A stretch of DNA of 64,000 bases from Cinnamomum chago. Lineage: Eukaryota > Streptophyta > Magnoliopsida > Laurales > Lauraceae. The DNA is taken from the NCBI GenBank assembly GCA_038049695.1, contig CP142452.1, positions 72,235,501 to 72,299,500 on the forward strand. Direction: 5' to 3'. Positions 1 through 26,429 of this stretch are shown piece by piece. Numbering within the stretch: the first letter of the stretch is position 1; each line of letters opens with the position of its first letter. The translations under genes and the position numbers were made by a program. Below the pieces are notes generated by a model that had not been told where the DNA came from, ran no database searches, and saw only the letters and a list, made by a program, of their open reading frames with translations.

Positions 1-136
1 GTAAAATATTCCTAGCAAAAGAGAATCCATGTAAATAAGTATCTTTGTTATGTGCAAATTCAAAAGGGAATCTCAATTTCTCTCTCTTTGTATGAGACCA
101 CGTGCCCCACACGGGTGTTGGGGGGCGGGGGGGTCC
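1..136. other. Window edge, no gene
   Basis: A short stretch ending in a G-rich run (about 118-135). No coding signal is seen. Confidence 0.4.
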
Positions 137-466
137 TTAAAACTACGACAGACCCTACTTAGGTAGAATCGAACGGCTGTGGGTTAACCAATGGCTGGTA
201 TTTTCTAAATAAAATAAAATTAAAAAATATCTTGTATTTTAAAACCTTTTCTCTCTCTTCAACTCACTTTCAAAAAACCTTTTCTCTCTCGACCCACTTC
301 CGGCTCACACCCATCCCCACCATCCATCCAACTTCGCCGGCCATCAGATCTCCATCACACACATTAGATCTCCACCACACACATTAGAAAATACTAGCCA
401 TTGGATGCTGTTGGTTAAACCCACAGCCGGTCGATTCTACCTACGGCAGGGTCTGCTGTAGTTTAA
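137..466. mobile_element. Foldback MITE with TIRs of about 75 bp
   Basis: The two ends are imperfect inverted repeats. The left arm (about 137-215, core GTAGAATCG, CGGCTGTGGGTT and TGGTATTTTCT) reads back as the reverse complement of about 388-466. The middle is CT-rich and contains a short direct repeat (AGATCTCCAYCACACACATT). There is no coding capacity. The long TIRs resemble a Mutator-type non-autonomous element, but no clear target duplication was identified. Confidence 0.7.
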
Positions 467-1400
467 CAAATAGGATTCTTAAGCCATTTACACCCAAATA
501 GAAACTCTAGAAGACAAGCATCAGTCCACAAATGTCAAATGTATTGCAGCCTGGGCCATATCAATATGAGGACCCACATTGGGAATGCAGTAGCCAGTAG
601 GTGAGGGGAAGACAAAGGCAATGGGGCCAGCCAACCTGGAAGATAAGGTCTTATGGTCTTTCAACCATCTTGTCACCTGGAGAACAAGATCAACAAGTTG
701 CTCAATTTCTATTTAAGGGGAGACATGGGACCCTGTGAAAAGTGAGCAAGCAGGAAGGATCTTGACTGAAAAAAAATATATCAAGGGATTGATAAATTTG
801 GCAATGTCCAAAGCTAAGAGTGCAGATCAATAGCAAGAGGCATGGCTAAAAGATATACCAAATGGAAGAAGGTGATGAGGCAACAAAGGGGAAAGGTCTA
901 TATCATGAAAGCGTGCATCTCCATGCTCCTTTCTTGGCACAAATATGCTTAAGAAAGTATCCATGCTGTTGTTCGCTTCTAGTAAGGAATCTTCTTTTTC
1001 AATCATTCTGCTTCTATTTTATTAGGAAACTTCTGTTGGACAATGGTCATGCATGTGCTGGTTTTTTCTTGTACCCTTTTGAGTCTCATTGGCCAAGTGC
1101 AACTCTAGTACTTGTATGGTGAATTTTTTATCCATAAATGTGAATCAGGACTCCTGTCTACTGTCTAGTGTCTACTGATGATGAAAGAAGCATACATTTG
1201 GCTAGCCTCAAGTTATAAATTGTAGTTTTCTTCCTTATCACCTGTACAGACAACTAAAATATTAGAATCAAATCCTCTAAATAAGTAATCTGGTCTTTTG
1301 AAAAAGCAAATACTAAGGTGCTACATAAACAGGATGAACCCTTCAAAGTCACTCCTTACACTATAAAAACAGAGCAAAACTTCATTCACTGAACTAGCTA
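467..1400. other. 3' flank of the CUE-domain gene
   Basis: Nothing recognisable as coding is present. The part next to 1400 must contain the 3' UTR of the minus-strand CUE gene. No unambiguous poly-A signal could be chosen. Confidence 0.4.
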
Positions 1401-15697
<14,297 letters not shown>

Positions 15698-16932
15698 ATG
15701 TTAAAAATAATTGATCTGTCAAAAATAAGAAAGAACAAGTCAAAGTCAGTCATCATCAGAACATCAATACCACCCAGATTATGTTCTCAATGACAATAAA
15801 CATAATAGAGATCAGAAGCTGCACAGAGATGCACTTCCTGCAGCATCCTGAGGGAAATAGTATAAGAACCACCATTATTGAAAAAAGCCTGTGGCGCAAT
15901 TGTAAGGTAGTCATTGTCTCAACCAAACAAGGTTGTGGGTTCAAGCCATAAACCACCATTATATCCAATCTCTAAAAGTCCATCTGAATTGAAGATGTAC
16001 CCATACCAACACGAAATCGATTTATTTCTACTGTATGAGGATGCTAACAAGGCCTCAGTTAAAAATTAGACATAAAAACATGAAATACAGCTCAGTTAAA
16101 AATAAAGACAAGGCAAGGTGATGCAGTCGAAGCGACCCACCTTCAATATTGGTTCACTCTGTCACAAATATTACATAATCTATGATCATAACATCACAAT
16201 TCAACACTATAGAACAATTAAAATCCCAGTCTAATATTTCAAGTCATCTCATAACAGTCAAAACCCTAACTTTAACAGATTTACAACTAAACCCAATGCA
16301 AATTTCATGAAATCAGCTCCCTCCCCGTAAGGATGGTAGATAGCTCGAAAGATCCCACCTTTAAACCAGAACAAGCTTTCACGGAAAGTTAGTTTCCACG
16401 AATTATTCAATCCAAATCCAAACAAGCCCTAAAAATCCCCTTCTTTACAATAACACGATCGATTCCCTACTTTGCCAGGATCTCAGATCAGATCACTGAA
16501 AGCATACTCGCCTTTAGATCTCAATTCCAACCCCACGTTTATTACCAATGATTGGAATCTCGTGTGAAATCTGAAAAATGGAAGATTGAGAGAGAAATCC
16601 AATTGAGGGAGAAAGAGAGGAGAGAGAAATCGAATGCAAGTTTGGATTTTTAGGGAAAACGAAGAAAGAGAAATCGTAGCGATGAAATGAAACAGAAACG
16701 ATATGGAAAAACCCTAGAAATTGATGGGCGTGCATGGAATTTACCTGGAACTGGAACGTATGCTCGTGTCGGGGATTTCTTGGTTGAGAAGGAAATTGAC
16801 AAAGTGGGAGGGAGGGATTGTGTGGTCTCGGCATAATGGGAATATTTATTAGGATGGTAGGATGATGATGGAGTATACCATGTATTATTCTTTTTGTACA
16901 AGTGGGACCCATAGATTCAATATATATAAGTA
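15698..16932 (-). promoter_or_regulatory. 5' UTR exons, UTR intron and core promoter of the CUE gene
   Basis: The start codon lies in an exon with a clear acceptor (GACAG, exon from 15715), so there must be an upstream untranslated exon. A good donor (TTCCAG then GTAAAT) ends a CT-rich leader at 16745, implying a UTR intron 15716-16744. A TATA-like TATATATATT sits on the minus strand at about 16931-16920, upstream of that leader. The transcription start is inferred at about 16890. A second possible leader lies near 16500-16650. Confidence 0.5.
15890..15975 (+). repeat. SINE-like tRNA-derived fragment
   Basis: Has an A-box-like TGGCGCAATTGTAAGG and, about 45 bp later, a B-box-like GTGGGTTCAAGCC. 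This spacing is that of a pol III promoter. It lies in the UTR intron of the CUE gene. No acceptor-stem pairing makes it a tRNA gene. Confidence 0.45.
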
Positions 16933-19900
16933 AATACCTTTAAAAACAAAAAACCAAACGTACATTTGTATAGCGTCCGCGGCCTTGTCTAACTTTCTAA
17001 TGAACACATTTTAAAAAATTCACTTAGTGCATGTGTATAGAGAAGGTTTCATGTGCTTTTAGGAATTAGTCATCTACTATACAGAATCAAGTGTTACTCA
17101 GTCTTTTAAAACTAAAGGCTGATGGACTAGGCTGAGCGGAAAATGCCTTAGATTATCAAAATGCTCATCAGTCTGACCTAGCCCATATAACCCACAGCCA
17201 AAACGGGTCAACACATTTAACTCGACCTAGCCCAATACAATTTTAGAAGGTCGGCCCAAGCCTAATCCATTTCAAGTACTTGGATTATGTTTGAATTTCT
17301 TGTAGAAAGTAAAAAAGTTCAAAGCAAGAAAATATTAAATATAAAAGAATTTAAATCAATTTAGATATGTGGGGGCAACCCTAACCCAGCCCATTTAAAT
17401 AGGCAATGTTGGTTATGCAGATGAGCCCTAACTCGATTATATTCTACTATGGGTCGGTCTAGGTTTTGCCTCATCTACTTATAGGCCTGTTTATTGGGGA
17501 CCCCCTGTTTTTGAGTTGTTGTTAAAAAGTTTGTGCTTTAATGAAATGAACCCAGTCCTCACCAGAATTTGCTTGAGTAATGATCTCAAAATTGGTGATC
17601 TAGAGTATCTAATGGGCTCAAAAGTTATGACCAATGTCCAGGTTTAAGGTTGGATTCCTAATTGGGCTGAACTAAGGCCTTGCTTGTCACCTTGGGGTGA
17701 TATAATATAATAAGAAAATTCAAATTACTATAATAAGAAAAGTAGAAGAAAAAAACCTTGCACATTACATAATTTTAACGCCAAACATCAAACGTAAAAT
17801 ATCAAATATAAGTCTCAAATTACATTTCAATCAATCATTTTAAACTACTAACTCCATACCTCAAGCATTAATTACTTACAATAAATTTAAACTTAAATGC
17901 AAATCTACTAATAAAATGGTTCAGAATGCATTTAATTGATCAAAACAAGGTGACTCGGCCGAGTCTCTCCTATATTTGACTTGGTCTTTCATCAAACGAG
18001 ATGACTAGATAGAGTTAAGAGTCAACCTGCCAAGTTTTCCAACCTTGGTATATGTATCTATATATATTATGTTTATGAATGCAAAACGTGATTATGTTAT
18101 TGTTTTTTAGTGATATCAATGCAGTAGGTAAAGTTATTTTATAGAAAAAACTCTAATATACTTAATTTCTATTTCTTGCAGTAGGACTGATCTGTGATCA
18201 ACCCAAATCCTCCCAGGTTATAGGTAAGGTAGCAATGTTAATGGGCCCCCATAGAATGTGGTCATGCTTGGATTAAGGTTGTAGATTGTGCTCTAAATGT
18301 GGACCTATTTTTGGCCCAATAGTTAAGTGGGCCTTAGCCTTAGCCTTTGTACACTAAGTAGGATGAGTGACAGCTAAACCACTTCCCTCACCAACTGCAC
18401 CCAGGGTTTAGTGGAGTTAAGAGCACGATGACTGTGATTGATGAGTCGAAACACAAGAAAATGCTTTTTCAGCCAATCCCCAATCGCTACCTATACATTA
18501 TGTGACGTCAGCTAATTGCACACTCTGAATTGCTTATTTGGAATGAAGAAAAAAAAAAAAAAACAAAGATGACAATTTATACAGGTAGCGCTTGGGGATA
18601 GACCGTAATAACATTTCCCTTTTTTGTTGAAACAAGAATCCGGACTCGTGACAATTCAGCACTTCAAAATCATGCAAATTAGTATTCACCATATTTGATG
18701 TGTTGTAAGGTCTAGGCTTTCTAAATCTCACTTTGATGCATTCTTATACTTATTTTTACTATTATAACAACAGCTAAGAGAGAGAATTTTTTTTTTTTTT
18801 TTTTATGCTTCACTGCTAAAGCTTTGTAGGAAATGAAGACAAATCTCTGCATGGTGCAATGTTGGTTATGCATGACCCAGACCGTTGATCTGATGGGCCC
18901 CATAATGGATGAACTGTGCTATGAGAACTTCCAGATTGCAAGATAAGCAAAAGAGAGGAGATAGGCCATAGCTTCTTTTTTCATCAGTGCTTGAACAAGA
19001 TTGGATTCAGAATTTTCTTTTTTAATAGTGAAGTGCGTTTAGGATATAAGGTAAAGATGTGGATGGACCATCGCTTTCCTATGACTTAATTTACTAATGT
19101 TGCGGGGGTAATCATTTTTTATTAAATCCGGTTATAAAAAATTTAATAATAACAATAATTTCTTACCAAAAGAGATTTGATGCCCATTTATAGATCTTCA
19201 TCTTTACTCGTAAACCTTAGCCCCTTTGATACCTAGCCATTCAATGCTGGGGAAATAAATGGGTCTCATACTCTCATATCTCCATAGTAAGAAATCTTCT
19301 TTATCTTCTTTTTCCTATAGACAATCGTTTTTTTAATTTTTATTTTTTCTACGATTTACAAATAGGCTCTTGTGGTTGTAGTATTTAGTGATACATCATA
19401 TCCTTCTCATTTTAATACATTCTATGTCTCCAAAATTAGTAGCCTTTAAAACACCATAAGTTTTAATATGAAATGACAATTTGTCCATCTCTTTTTCTTC
19501 ATGTGCATAATTTCAAAAGCTTGGACATTTTCTCCAAAAGCTTGTAACATTATATTATTATTTTTCTTTAAAGCTGGATAGCGGTTGGGAAAAAAAAAGA
19601 CTCAATTTTGGCCTTATGAGAAGCCACGCCAGCTTTTTGGGACCTATCTGTGAATATGTCTTTCCAAAAACACATGTGCCTTTTCCACAGAAAAAAAATG
19701 CATATGTGCCTTTTCAATAAAATATGTCCCTTCTTGGAGCTCATATGTGAATGTGCCTTTTAAAAAATACATATGTGTCTTTTCAATAAAATGTGTCTCT
19801 TGGGCCCATTTGTGTTGATGTGACTCAATTCAAAGGAATGCCATCCAACTCTATAAATTAAGGCGATTTTTAAAGTTTTTATATGATATCGAAAATGAGC

Positions 19901-21587
19901 ATAAATGCATACAAATCATTTGTTTTTAAGATGAAAAATGCATGCTGACACGGATTAAGGGAATAAAGAGGTATAATTTTTATAATTTTTTGGTTGATTT
20001 TTTTATTATTTTGTTACAAATAGATTTATATAAAAGGGATATTAGTCTTAATATATTATTAAAGTTGCACGAGACTTTAAAGCAACAACAGCCTCTTCGT
20101 GAGGGAACGAGTGTTCTCTTTTGGGGTTGGCATTGACATGAGGCACACTTATATCATCACATCATTCAGAATGTTTTAAACACTTCTATTATCCCTAAAA
20201 TCTCTCCCTTTATTATACTTATAGAAGTAACTGGATAATAACAAGTTAACATCACCACTATCCAATTACTACAGTCAATGAAGATCCATTCTTGCCATAT
20301 CATAATATCACAAGGTTTCCTATTAAGATCTCCTAAAAATTCTCTAATATGTACCTAATCTCCCCCTAAAATCTCTCTTATATCTTTCCTTCTCAGTACT
20401 CTCTACTTAATCCTACTAGCCTAATAACCCGTTCTCAGCACAGTATCTCCCTGCAAAATAAATAATCACATATTTAAAATAAAAAAGGTACCTCTTTCCG
20501 TAGGACAAGTTGGATAAAATAGAAATAAAGAAATTTGAGTAAAAAGGGTATACTTACATAAGAACAACTAAATCACGAGTAGTATAATGGAAAAATGAGT
20601 GGGTAGTTACATGAGCAGCTACATAGCCGTCGGTCAAAATTATAACCGAATGTCAAATTGAAGTCAAAACCTATTAGCTTAATATAATTCTCTCCCACCT
20701 ACGGTTTGTACACTATATCACCAAAAGTTCAATAAATTTGAAACTTATACAGTTATCCATATTCAAGAGGCATGATTTAATAATCTAACTCATTCGGAAT
20801 GGTTGAGATTTGCATCCATCAAACGCCCTATGATAATTAAACGGGCCACCTAAAAACGAAGTCACATTTATGGTACTTTACACCTTGCAATTCAAGACCA
20901 ACAATCATTTCTAATCAAGACTATTGATAGGTTTCTCAAAATCCTATAAGTAATTTGGAGGTGGTGGACATGCTAAAATCAATTGTTTTAGCAATAGAGG
21001 AATTATATTGTGATAGGGAATATTAGGACATGATGACAGTCCAATCAACTCCAGTTTACTATATTATTCTTCTATTTAATAAATTTATTTTTTGGGTCTT
21101 TCTTCTTTATTCATTTGTGATTTGAATACTAAATGTGTGCTCTAATTAATTGAGCTATTGAAATACTATGAGTTGATGGTTTTATTTACAACTCTTCGGG
21201 GTTTTTTTCCTGCTTAGAGATGTTTTTTTAGTAGTAGTAGACTGTGTCAGGAGCCTAATAAAGGTCGCAGCTCATACTTCAAAAGTAGGGATGAAGAGGA
21301 TTTGGATAGTACTCTAACTTCGGCCGAGGATCGAGACAATCCGGAGAAAGAAAAGACTTCAATCTTATTATGTATTATTTTTGCTATTTTTTATAATATC
21401 TATATAATTGAATATGTCATTTCTATAAGAAAACATTCACCTGTGCACATGTTCACGTGCATGTGAACCATCTTTTAAATATGGTTATAAATCTTTGTTT
21501 TGTTGTTGATTTTAAGTTTTTAAAGATTTTACTGAAAAAATCTCGAAATATAACCATATATCTCGAAAGGTCCTCGCAAATTGTGTA
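16933..21587. other. Intergenic, AT-rich, no gene seen
   Basis: 4.6 kb between the CUE promoter and a Mutator-like element. Open frames are short and unconvincing. Confidence 0.4.
19640..19815. repeat. Short tandem repeat array (CATATGTG-CTTTTCAATAAAAT)
   Basis: Units containing CATATGTGCCTTTTCAATAA recur two to three times with small changes. Confidence 0.6.
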
Positions 21588-21867
21588 GTACTAATGAAGT
21601 CCTTTCGCCAATTTTTTATACTTTTTTATGAGCGACGATAGCATCACCATGCACGACGCATGAGCAACGCTAGCGTCACTCGTCACACTCACCTTTCCCT
21701 GCATCTCCCTACACACCCATCTGCTACACCACAGCCGCACCAACACCTCATTTCTCTCTTTCTTCTCTCCCTCACTACACACACTACACCACTCTTTCTG
21801 AGGGGCTTCATTTAGTGGTCTCTTTCTGATTAGCCCACAAAAGAACATCAGTTGAAGTGATATACAC

Positions 21868-21911
<44 letters not shown>

Positions 21912-22853
21912 TCTTCAAGAAGATAAATTAGTGTCAGATGTCCATCATCCCATATGCCTCTTGAGCAGCAGATTCATCCAATAACCACTTCTCAAACGTG
22001 GAAAGAGGGAACTCACTCTCTAAATTTTGTTTGCTTTCAGATTGCAATAAGTCTAAATCAAGCGTACATTTTCCCTTCTTCTCCAGGGTTATGGACTCTG
22101 AGGCATCAGGCATCGAAGACTCAAAATTAAGCAGCAGTTCAAGAGCCTCTAGAGACATAATGTCATCGTTAATGTTGCTCTGAGACCCCTCACTGGAGCT
22201 GGAGTCGGCGCCAACCTCGTGGTTGGATGAATTCGAGGTAGCCTCCGATCATGTTCGACTAGGCTTTGGCGAATTCCCCATCAAAATGTCACATATCTAA
22301 TAAAGAAGTGAAACTTCTTTGCTATATTGGGTAGAGAAGTTGAGAGAAGAGATGGGGGAAGGAAGAAAAGAAAAGGAAAGGGAGAGGGACGCGCATAGGT
22401 GTGGGTATAGGGGAGGAGAAGAAGGAGAGAAGGAAAGAAGAGAAGGGGGGAAGAAATAAAGAAGAGGAGGAGGCAGTGGGTGTGCAAGGGAGGTAGCAAG
22501 GGCGGTGCAGCAGGTGGGTGTGTGCAGGTGGTGGCGGGGGTGCAGGGTGAGTGCAGGTGGGGAGGAAGAGAAAGAGAAGGAAGAAGAGAAAGAAAGGAAA
22601 AGAAAAGAAGGGAAGAAGAAGGTGGGGAAGGGCAGAGTGGTGCCGTGTGTGCAGTGAGGGAGAGAGAGAGGGAGAGAAGAAAGAAAGAAGGAGGTGCTGG
22701 TGCGGCTGTACTGTAGCAGATTGATGTGAAGGGAGATGCAGGGAAAGGTGGGTGTGATGAGTGACGCTAGCGTCGCCCATGGTGACTCTATCGTCGCTCA
22801 TAAAAAAGTATAAAAAAATATAAAATACTAGCGAAAGGTCCTCATTAGTGCTC
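21588..22853. mobile_element. Mutator-like element with TIRs of about 0.2 kb carrying a MYB fragment
   Basis: The left arm from about 21588 and the right arm ending about 22853 are inverted copies over some 220 bp (shared cores TTTTTTATGAGCGACGATAG, CGCTAGCGTCACTC and CCTTTCCCTGCATCTCCC). Long TIRs without a transposase are typical of a non-autonomous MULE. The interior has a (GA)n run (21873-21909), a MYB-like coding fragment and GA-rich DNA (22330-22640). No clean 9-bp target duplication was found, so the ends are approximate. Confidence 0.75.
21934..22281 (-). pseudogene. Captured C-terminal piece of an R2R3-MYB transcription factor
   Basis: About 115 codons. The tail includes IMSLEALELLLNFESS and FEKWLLDESAAQ, then a natural-looking end (GMMDI, TGA). 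A short LLEKWLFDEA-like motif near the C-terminus is characteristic of the MYB30/60/94/96 subgroup, and the match here is close. No MYB DNA-binding repeats are present. One in-frame stop (TGA, 22249-22251) interrupts the upstream part. It lies wholly inside the MULE, with what looks like 3' UTR after the stop, so it is best read as a captured last-exon fragment. The family assignment rests on the motif alone. Confidence 0.5.
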
Positions 22854-24015
22854 CTCTAAGTTTTTTTTTTTTTATTTTTGAGCCATGAAGTTTAAATGCA
22901 TTTTATGATCAATTTAAAGAACATGTGCCCCGTCCGATAAATGCTGGGATTATTACTTTTGATATTCTTATAAAAAATCAAGAAGTCTTGTAAGGAATCC
23001 AAAAACATTGGGATTTTAAAGGTCATCTAAAAATGTTAAAGATCATTATCGAACTATTATTGTTATTTTGAAATATGTAAAGTCATGTCTCTTTGGAAGT
23101 GTCCTTTGGCAAAACTATATAAGATTATGTTGTAGTTGTTTTGTAGTGTGTAAGGCCAGAGTATGTGCGATGAAGGTCTAGGAGATCATCCAAGTATTTG
23201 CTGTAGAAAGATCTTGTAGAAGTTTAATTAAATGCATTTTATGATTTATTAATATTTACCATAAAATTTACCATAAACATCTGCAATAAATTTTAAATAA
23301 CTCACATTCATGTGCTCTCTTTTTATTAATTTTCTAAGAATGATAAAATTATATTTTTTAATATATATTTTCTCTTTCCAATATTATCTCAAGTAATACT
23401 CTACGTTGTACATTTTTCTCAGCCTGTGCCTAGCACTTTCATCATCAGCATCATCATCATCATCATTATTATTATAGCTTGAGTGAGAGCACTATATCAT
23501 TATGAGCCCACCTAATCAGTCCAAATTTTTATCTTACCGTTACTCTCTCTCCTATCTTGCTTCCTCTATAAATATTTTTTTTTATTTTTTAATATTTATA
23601 TATATAATGATTGTTGCTTTCATATTGGAATATATATTTTTTGTTGTCTTTCACACTAGTTGATAGTTACAATAGTACATTTAGTGGCAGAGAGCAGCCC
23701 TGCATAAATCCATTTTTATCAATACGAGGGACATATTATTAATCCATCCTTTTAACTTCGTATGATTGGACATTTTTCTGCAAAAGCTTGTAACAGTGAT
23801 AGAGAGCAGCCATACATAAATCTATTTTTATCAATATGAGGACCATTTTATTAATCCAAATCGATCTTAATAACAACGAACACCTATATTTATATTTGGC
23901 TATAAGTGACCCAATCCATCCATGATCCACCACAAGATTAGTGAAGATTTCAAAATACATAATTAAGCTTCATGTGCATTAAAGAGTTTATGAGGGGAAG
24001 ACCACCGGGCTTGGG
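22854..24015. other. Intergenic, AT-rich; tandem repeat at 23690-23865
   Basis: No gene seen. A unit of about 122 bp (GAGAGCAGCC...ATTAATCCA) occurs twice at 23690-23745 and 23810-23865, and an (ATC)n run lies at 23437-23475. Confidence 0.5.
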
Positions 24016-24024
24016 ATGAAATAA

Positions 24025-24839
24025 GAGAAATTCTAAACTCACCCACCTTTTTTTGCTGGGCACCCCCACATTTTTTTTTTAATTGCACATGACGAAAATA
24101 CCCCTCCCTCTCCTTCCTTCTCTCTCCCTCTCCCTGCTCCCTGCTCCGGTGGCACCCCCAACCTCCTCCCGCGCTGCACCCAGAGCTCGACGCTTGCGAC
24201 TGGCTATTTCGCCGCCGCTGGCTCCAGCAGCCAATTTCGTCCTCCTCATTTGGGTCACCGTCGTTCTCATCATCCGTGGAGTCGCAGTCAAACGAAGAAT
24301 CCCTAGAAGGGTGGATGAGTGCGAGAACCGCAAAATTCTTTCGTAGCGCCTGCACGCTGTTGCCGACATTCGAGAGTGGGCAAGAAAGGTTGGTGTCGGG
24401 TGAAGCCGAGAACATGCGGAAGAGGCACTCCTTGTAGGATTCGTGGCCGCATTGGAGGAGGAGAGGGACCCCCCTCTTCCCCATCGTATCGCATTCGGGG
24501 GCTTTGGTGGCGGGCGAATGGCAGAAAGAGGGGGAGAGGGAGAGGGAGAGGTAGAGGTCGCAGGGATTTTGGGCAGGGGCCGGCAGTGGGCGAGAGGGAG
24601 AGGGGGGAGAGGAAGAGAGAAGAAAGGGGGAAGGGGGGAGGGGGGGGAGAGGGGTTGCCGGCGGCAGGCGAGAGAGATAGAGAGTGGGAGAGGGATCCGC
24701 GGCATTAGAGGTGGCCGGAGCAAGGAACATGGAAGGAGAGAGGGAGTAAAGATGAGAGATGAGAATAAGAGAGTATTTTAGGTATTTTTGGAAATGTGGG
24801 TGAGCTCAGTAAAAGAGGTGAGTGCATTAATAATTTCTC
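24025..24839. mobile_element. Pack-MULE (815 bp) carrying a KEG-type RING fragment
   Basis: The ends are inverted over about 50 bp (GAGAAATTCT on the left, AATTTCTC on the right, with ACTCACC and CCCACATTT shared). A perfect 9-bp target duplication ATGAAATAA flanks it (24016-24024 and 24840-24848), the signature of Mutator transposition. It has no transposase. The interior holds an RING-exon fragment and GA-rich sequence. Confidence 0.9.
24155..24484 (-). pseudogene. Captured RING-region fragment of a KEEP ON GOING (KEG)-like E3 ligase
   Basis: The minus-strand frame reads KRGVPLLLQCGHESYKECL, then MFSASPDTNLSCP, then NVGNSVQALRKNFAVLALIH, then an acidic stretch with FDCDSTDDEND. This is the order found at the N-terminus of KEG, a plant RING ubiquitin ligase. 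The RING is broken: residues that should supply the last zinc ligands after SCP are missing, and the kinase, ankyrin and HERC2-like repeats that follow in KEG are absent. It lies inside the MULE at 24025-24839. Not expected to be functional as a ligase. Confidence 0.8.
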
Positions 24840-24848
24840 ATGAAATAA

Positions 24849-26429
24849 TGTTTTTTTTTTTTTTTTTTGTAAATAATCACATAATTATTTTTGTCTAATG
24901 GATGTAGAGGCAAAGTTATCATTTTTATAAAACTTCAATACAAGCCTCATGGTGATTGCCCATTCTCGTTAGGAATACTGACTTTATGAAAGCTATTAAA
25001 ATGGAAAAATAGGAATATTTCAATGAATGCTCAAACCACAATGGCATATTTACAAATTCTATATATCTTGGGGCCTTTTCTATTAAAAAAATGTTACTTT
25101 TTCTCCAACTTTGATTTATTTATACAAGCGGAAACATTAGGTGGACGTATACACTAGGTGATTTTTTTCTTTCTATTCCTCAAAGGTACCAATGGTGGCA
25201 CTTCTAATTAGCATCTTAGTATAAACTGGACGACGATGCTAGCTGCCACTGCTAGAATGTAGTAAATAGAACTGATTTAGAAGTCATAATTGTCATTTTT
25301 ATTTCGGACTCCATTTATCTTACCTTCAAAATGAAAAAGTTTCGGCCGATTCGAGATTTTGGCAAAGCTTTTCTAAATCACATTTCAGAAAAATATAAAA
25401 ATGATATATATTCATATATATATAGAATAATAAATAATAAATATGGTTTTAATCTATTCTAGTAAAAAAATTTGGAAATACATTATAGAAAAATAAAAAA
25501 AATACTAAAAATACTAAGTATATATATATAAAGTAAAAAAATTAATTATGTAAAATACCATTTCATCCAAAAAATAACATTTTGCCTATAATCGGCCAAA
25601 ATTTTAAACAAAAAGTTCTAAATGAGATTTCGTTTCGACCACATGACCAAAACAAAAATAAAAAATAAAAAAAAAAAATTGGCCTTCTCGGCTGAAAGGG
25701 TACGAAATCAGTACTTATCAGCATACCCCTTTCTTTTGTTCAAATAGCTAATTTACTTAACCATCCTTTCCTTATTCATTGCTGCCATGTAAAATCTTTA
25801 GTTCCCATCTTTTTCAGAAGCATGGTTACACATTAGCAGCACGAGCTGCACGACCCATTAATGGGTCAGTGGTAAATAATTCTGAGATCCCGAGACCTTA
25901 GGGCCAGAGCACTAAATCCTGCCGCCCTAAGAATTTTAATGAACCATAAGAGATGAAATAATCGGGCCAATCATAGATGCCCGAAAATTTATGAAGATTG
26001 GTTTCTGCACATACTTCTCTGAACTATTGCTCAGGGGATATTAAATTGTAGATGAACCTTTGTAGTCTTCATACTTTATAGACCTATAATTCCTCCAAGT
26101 GCGACTGGAAGAATTTGGCATTTAATTGTCAGGAATGTTGAGATTTGACCAATAGAGAGATCAAGAAGCCGCTAAACCAGTCTGGAAATCATTATCCAAC
26201 GAAACTATATTCAATTAAAAATAACCAAAATGATAGTCCCTTAAAATCTAATTCCACACACTTAATCAACTAGCCGTGTTATCACAACGGAAAAAAAAAG
26301 TCTCTCCACAGCGATTCTACATTTTTCAGTATTTATAGAAGTTGATCATCACCTGCATCTCGATTTGAACAAATTACAACTTTTAGAAGGGAGAGTGCCA
26401 ACGCGGGGACGCCATTCAGTTGCTTTCTA
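24849..26429. other. Intergenic and 3' UTR of the CNNM/DUF21 gene
   Basis: AT-rich. The last few hundred bases before 26429 should be 3' UTR of the minus-strand gene. No other gene seen. Confidence 0.4.

Noticed and set aside
862-1122. 86-codon plus-strand frame as a gene
   Set aside because: Short, antisense in the 3' flank of the CUE gene, no family recognised.
15890-15975. tRNA gene
   Set aside because: Only A- and B-box-like sites are present; no cloverleaf pairing.
22322-22801. Long minus-strand frame rich in Ser/Phe/Pro
   Set aside because: Low-complexity translation of GA-rich DNA inside a transposable element; no domain.
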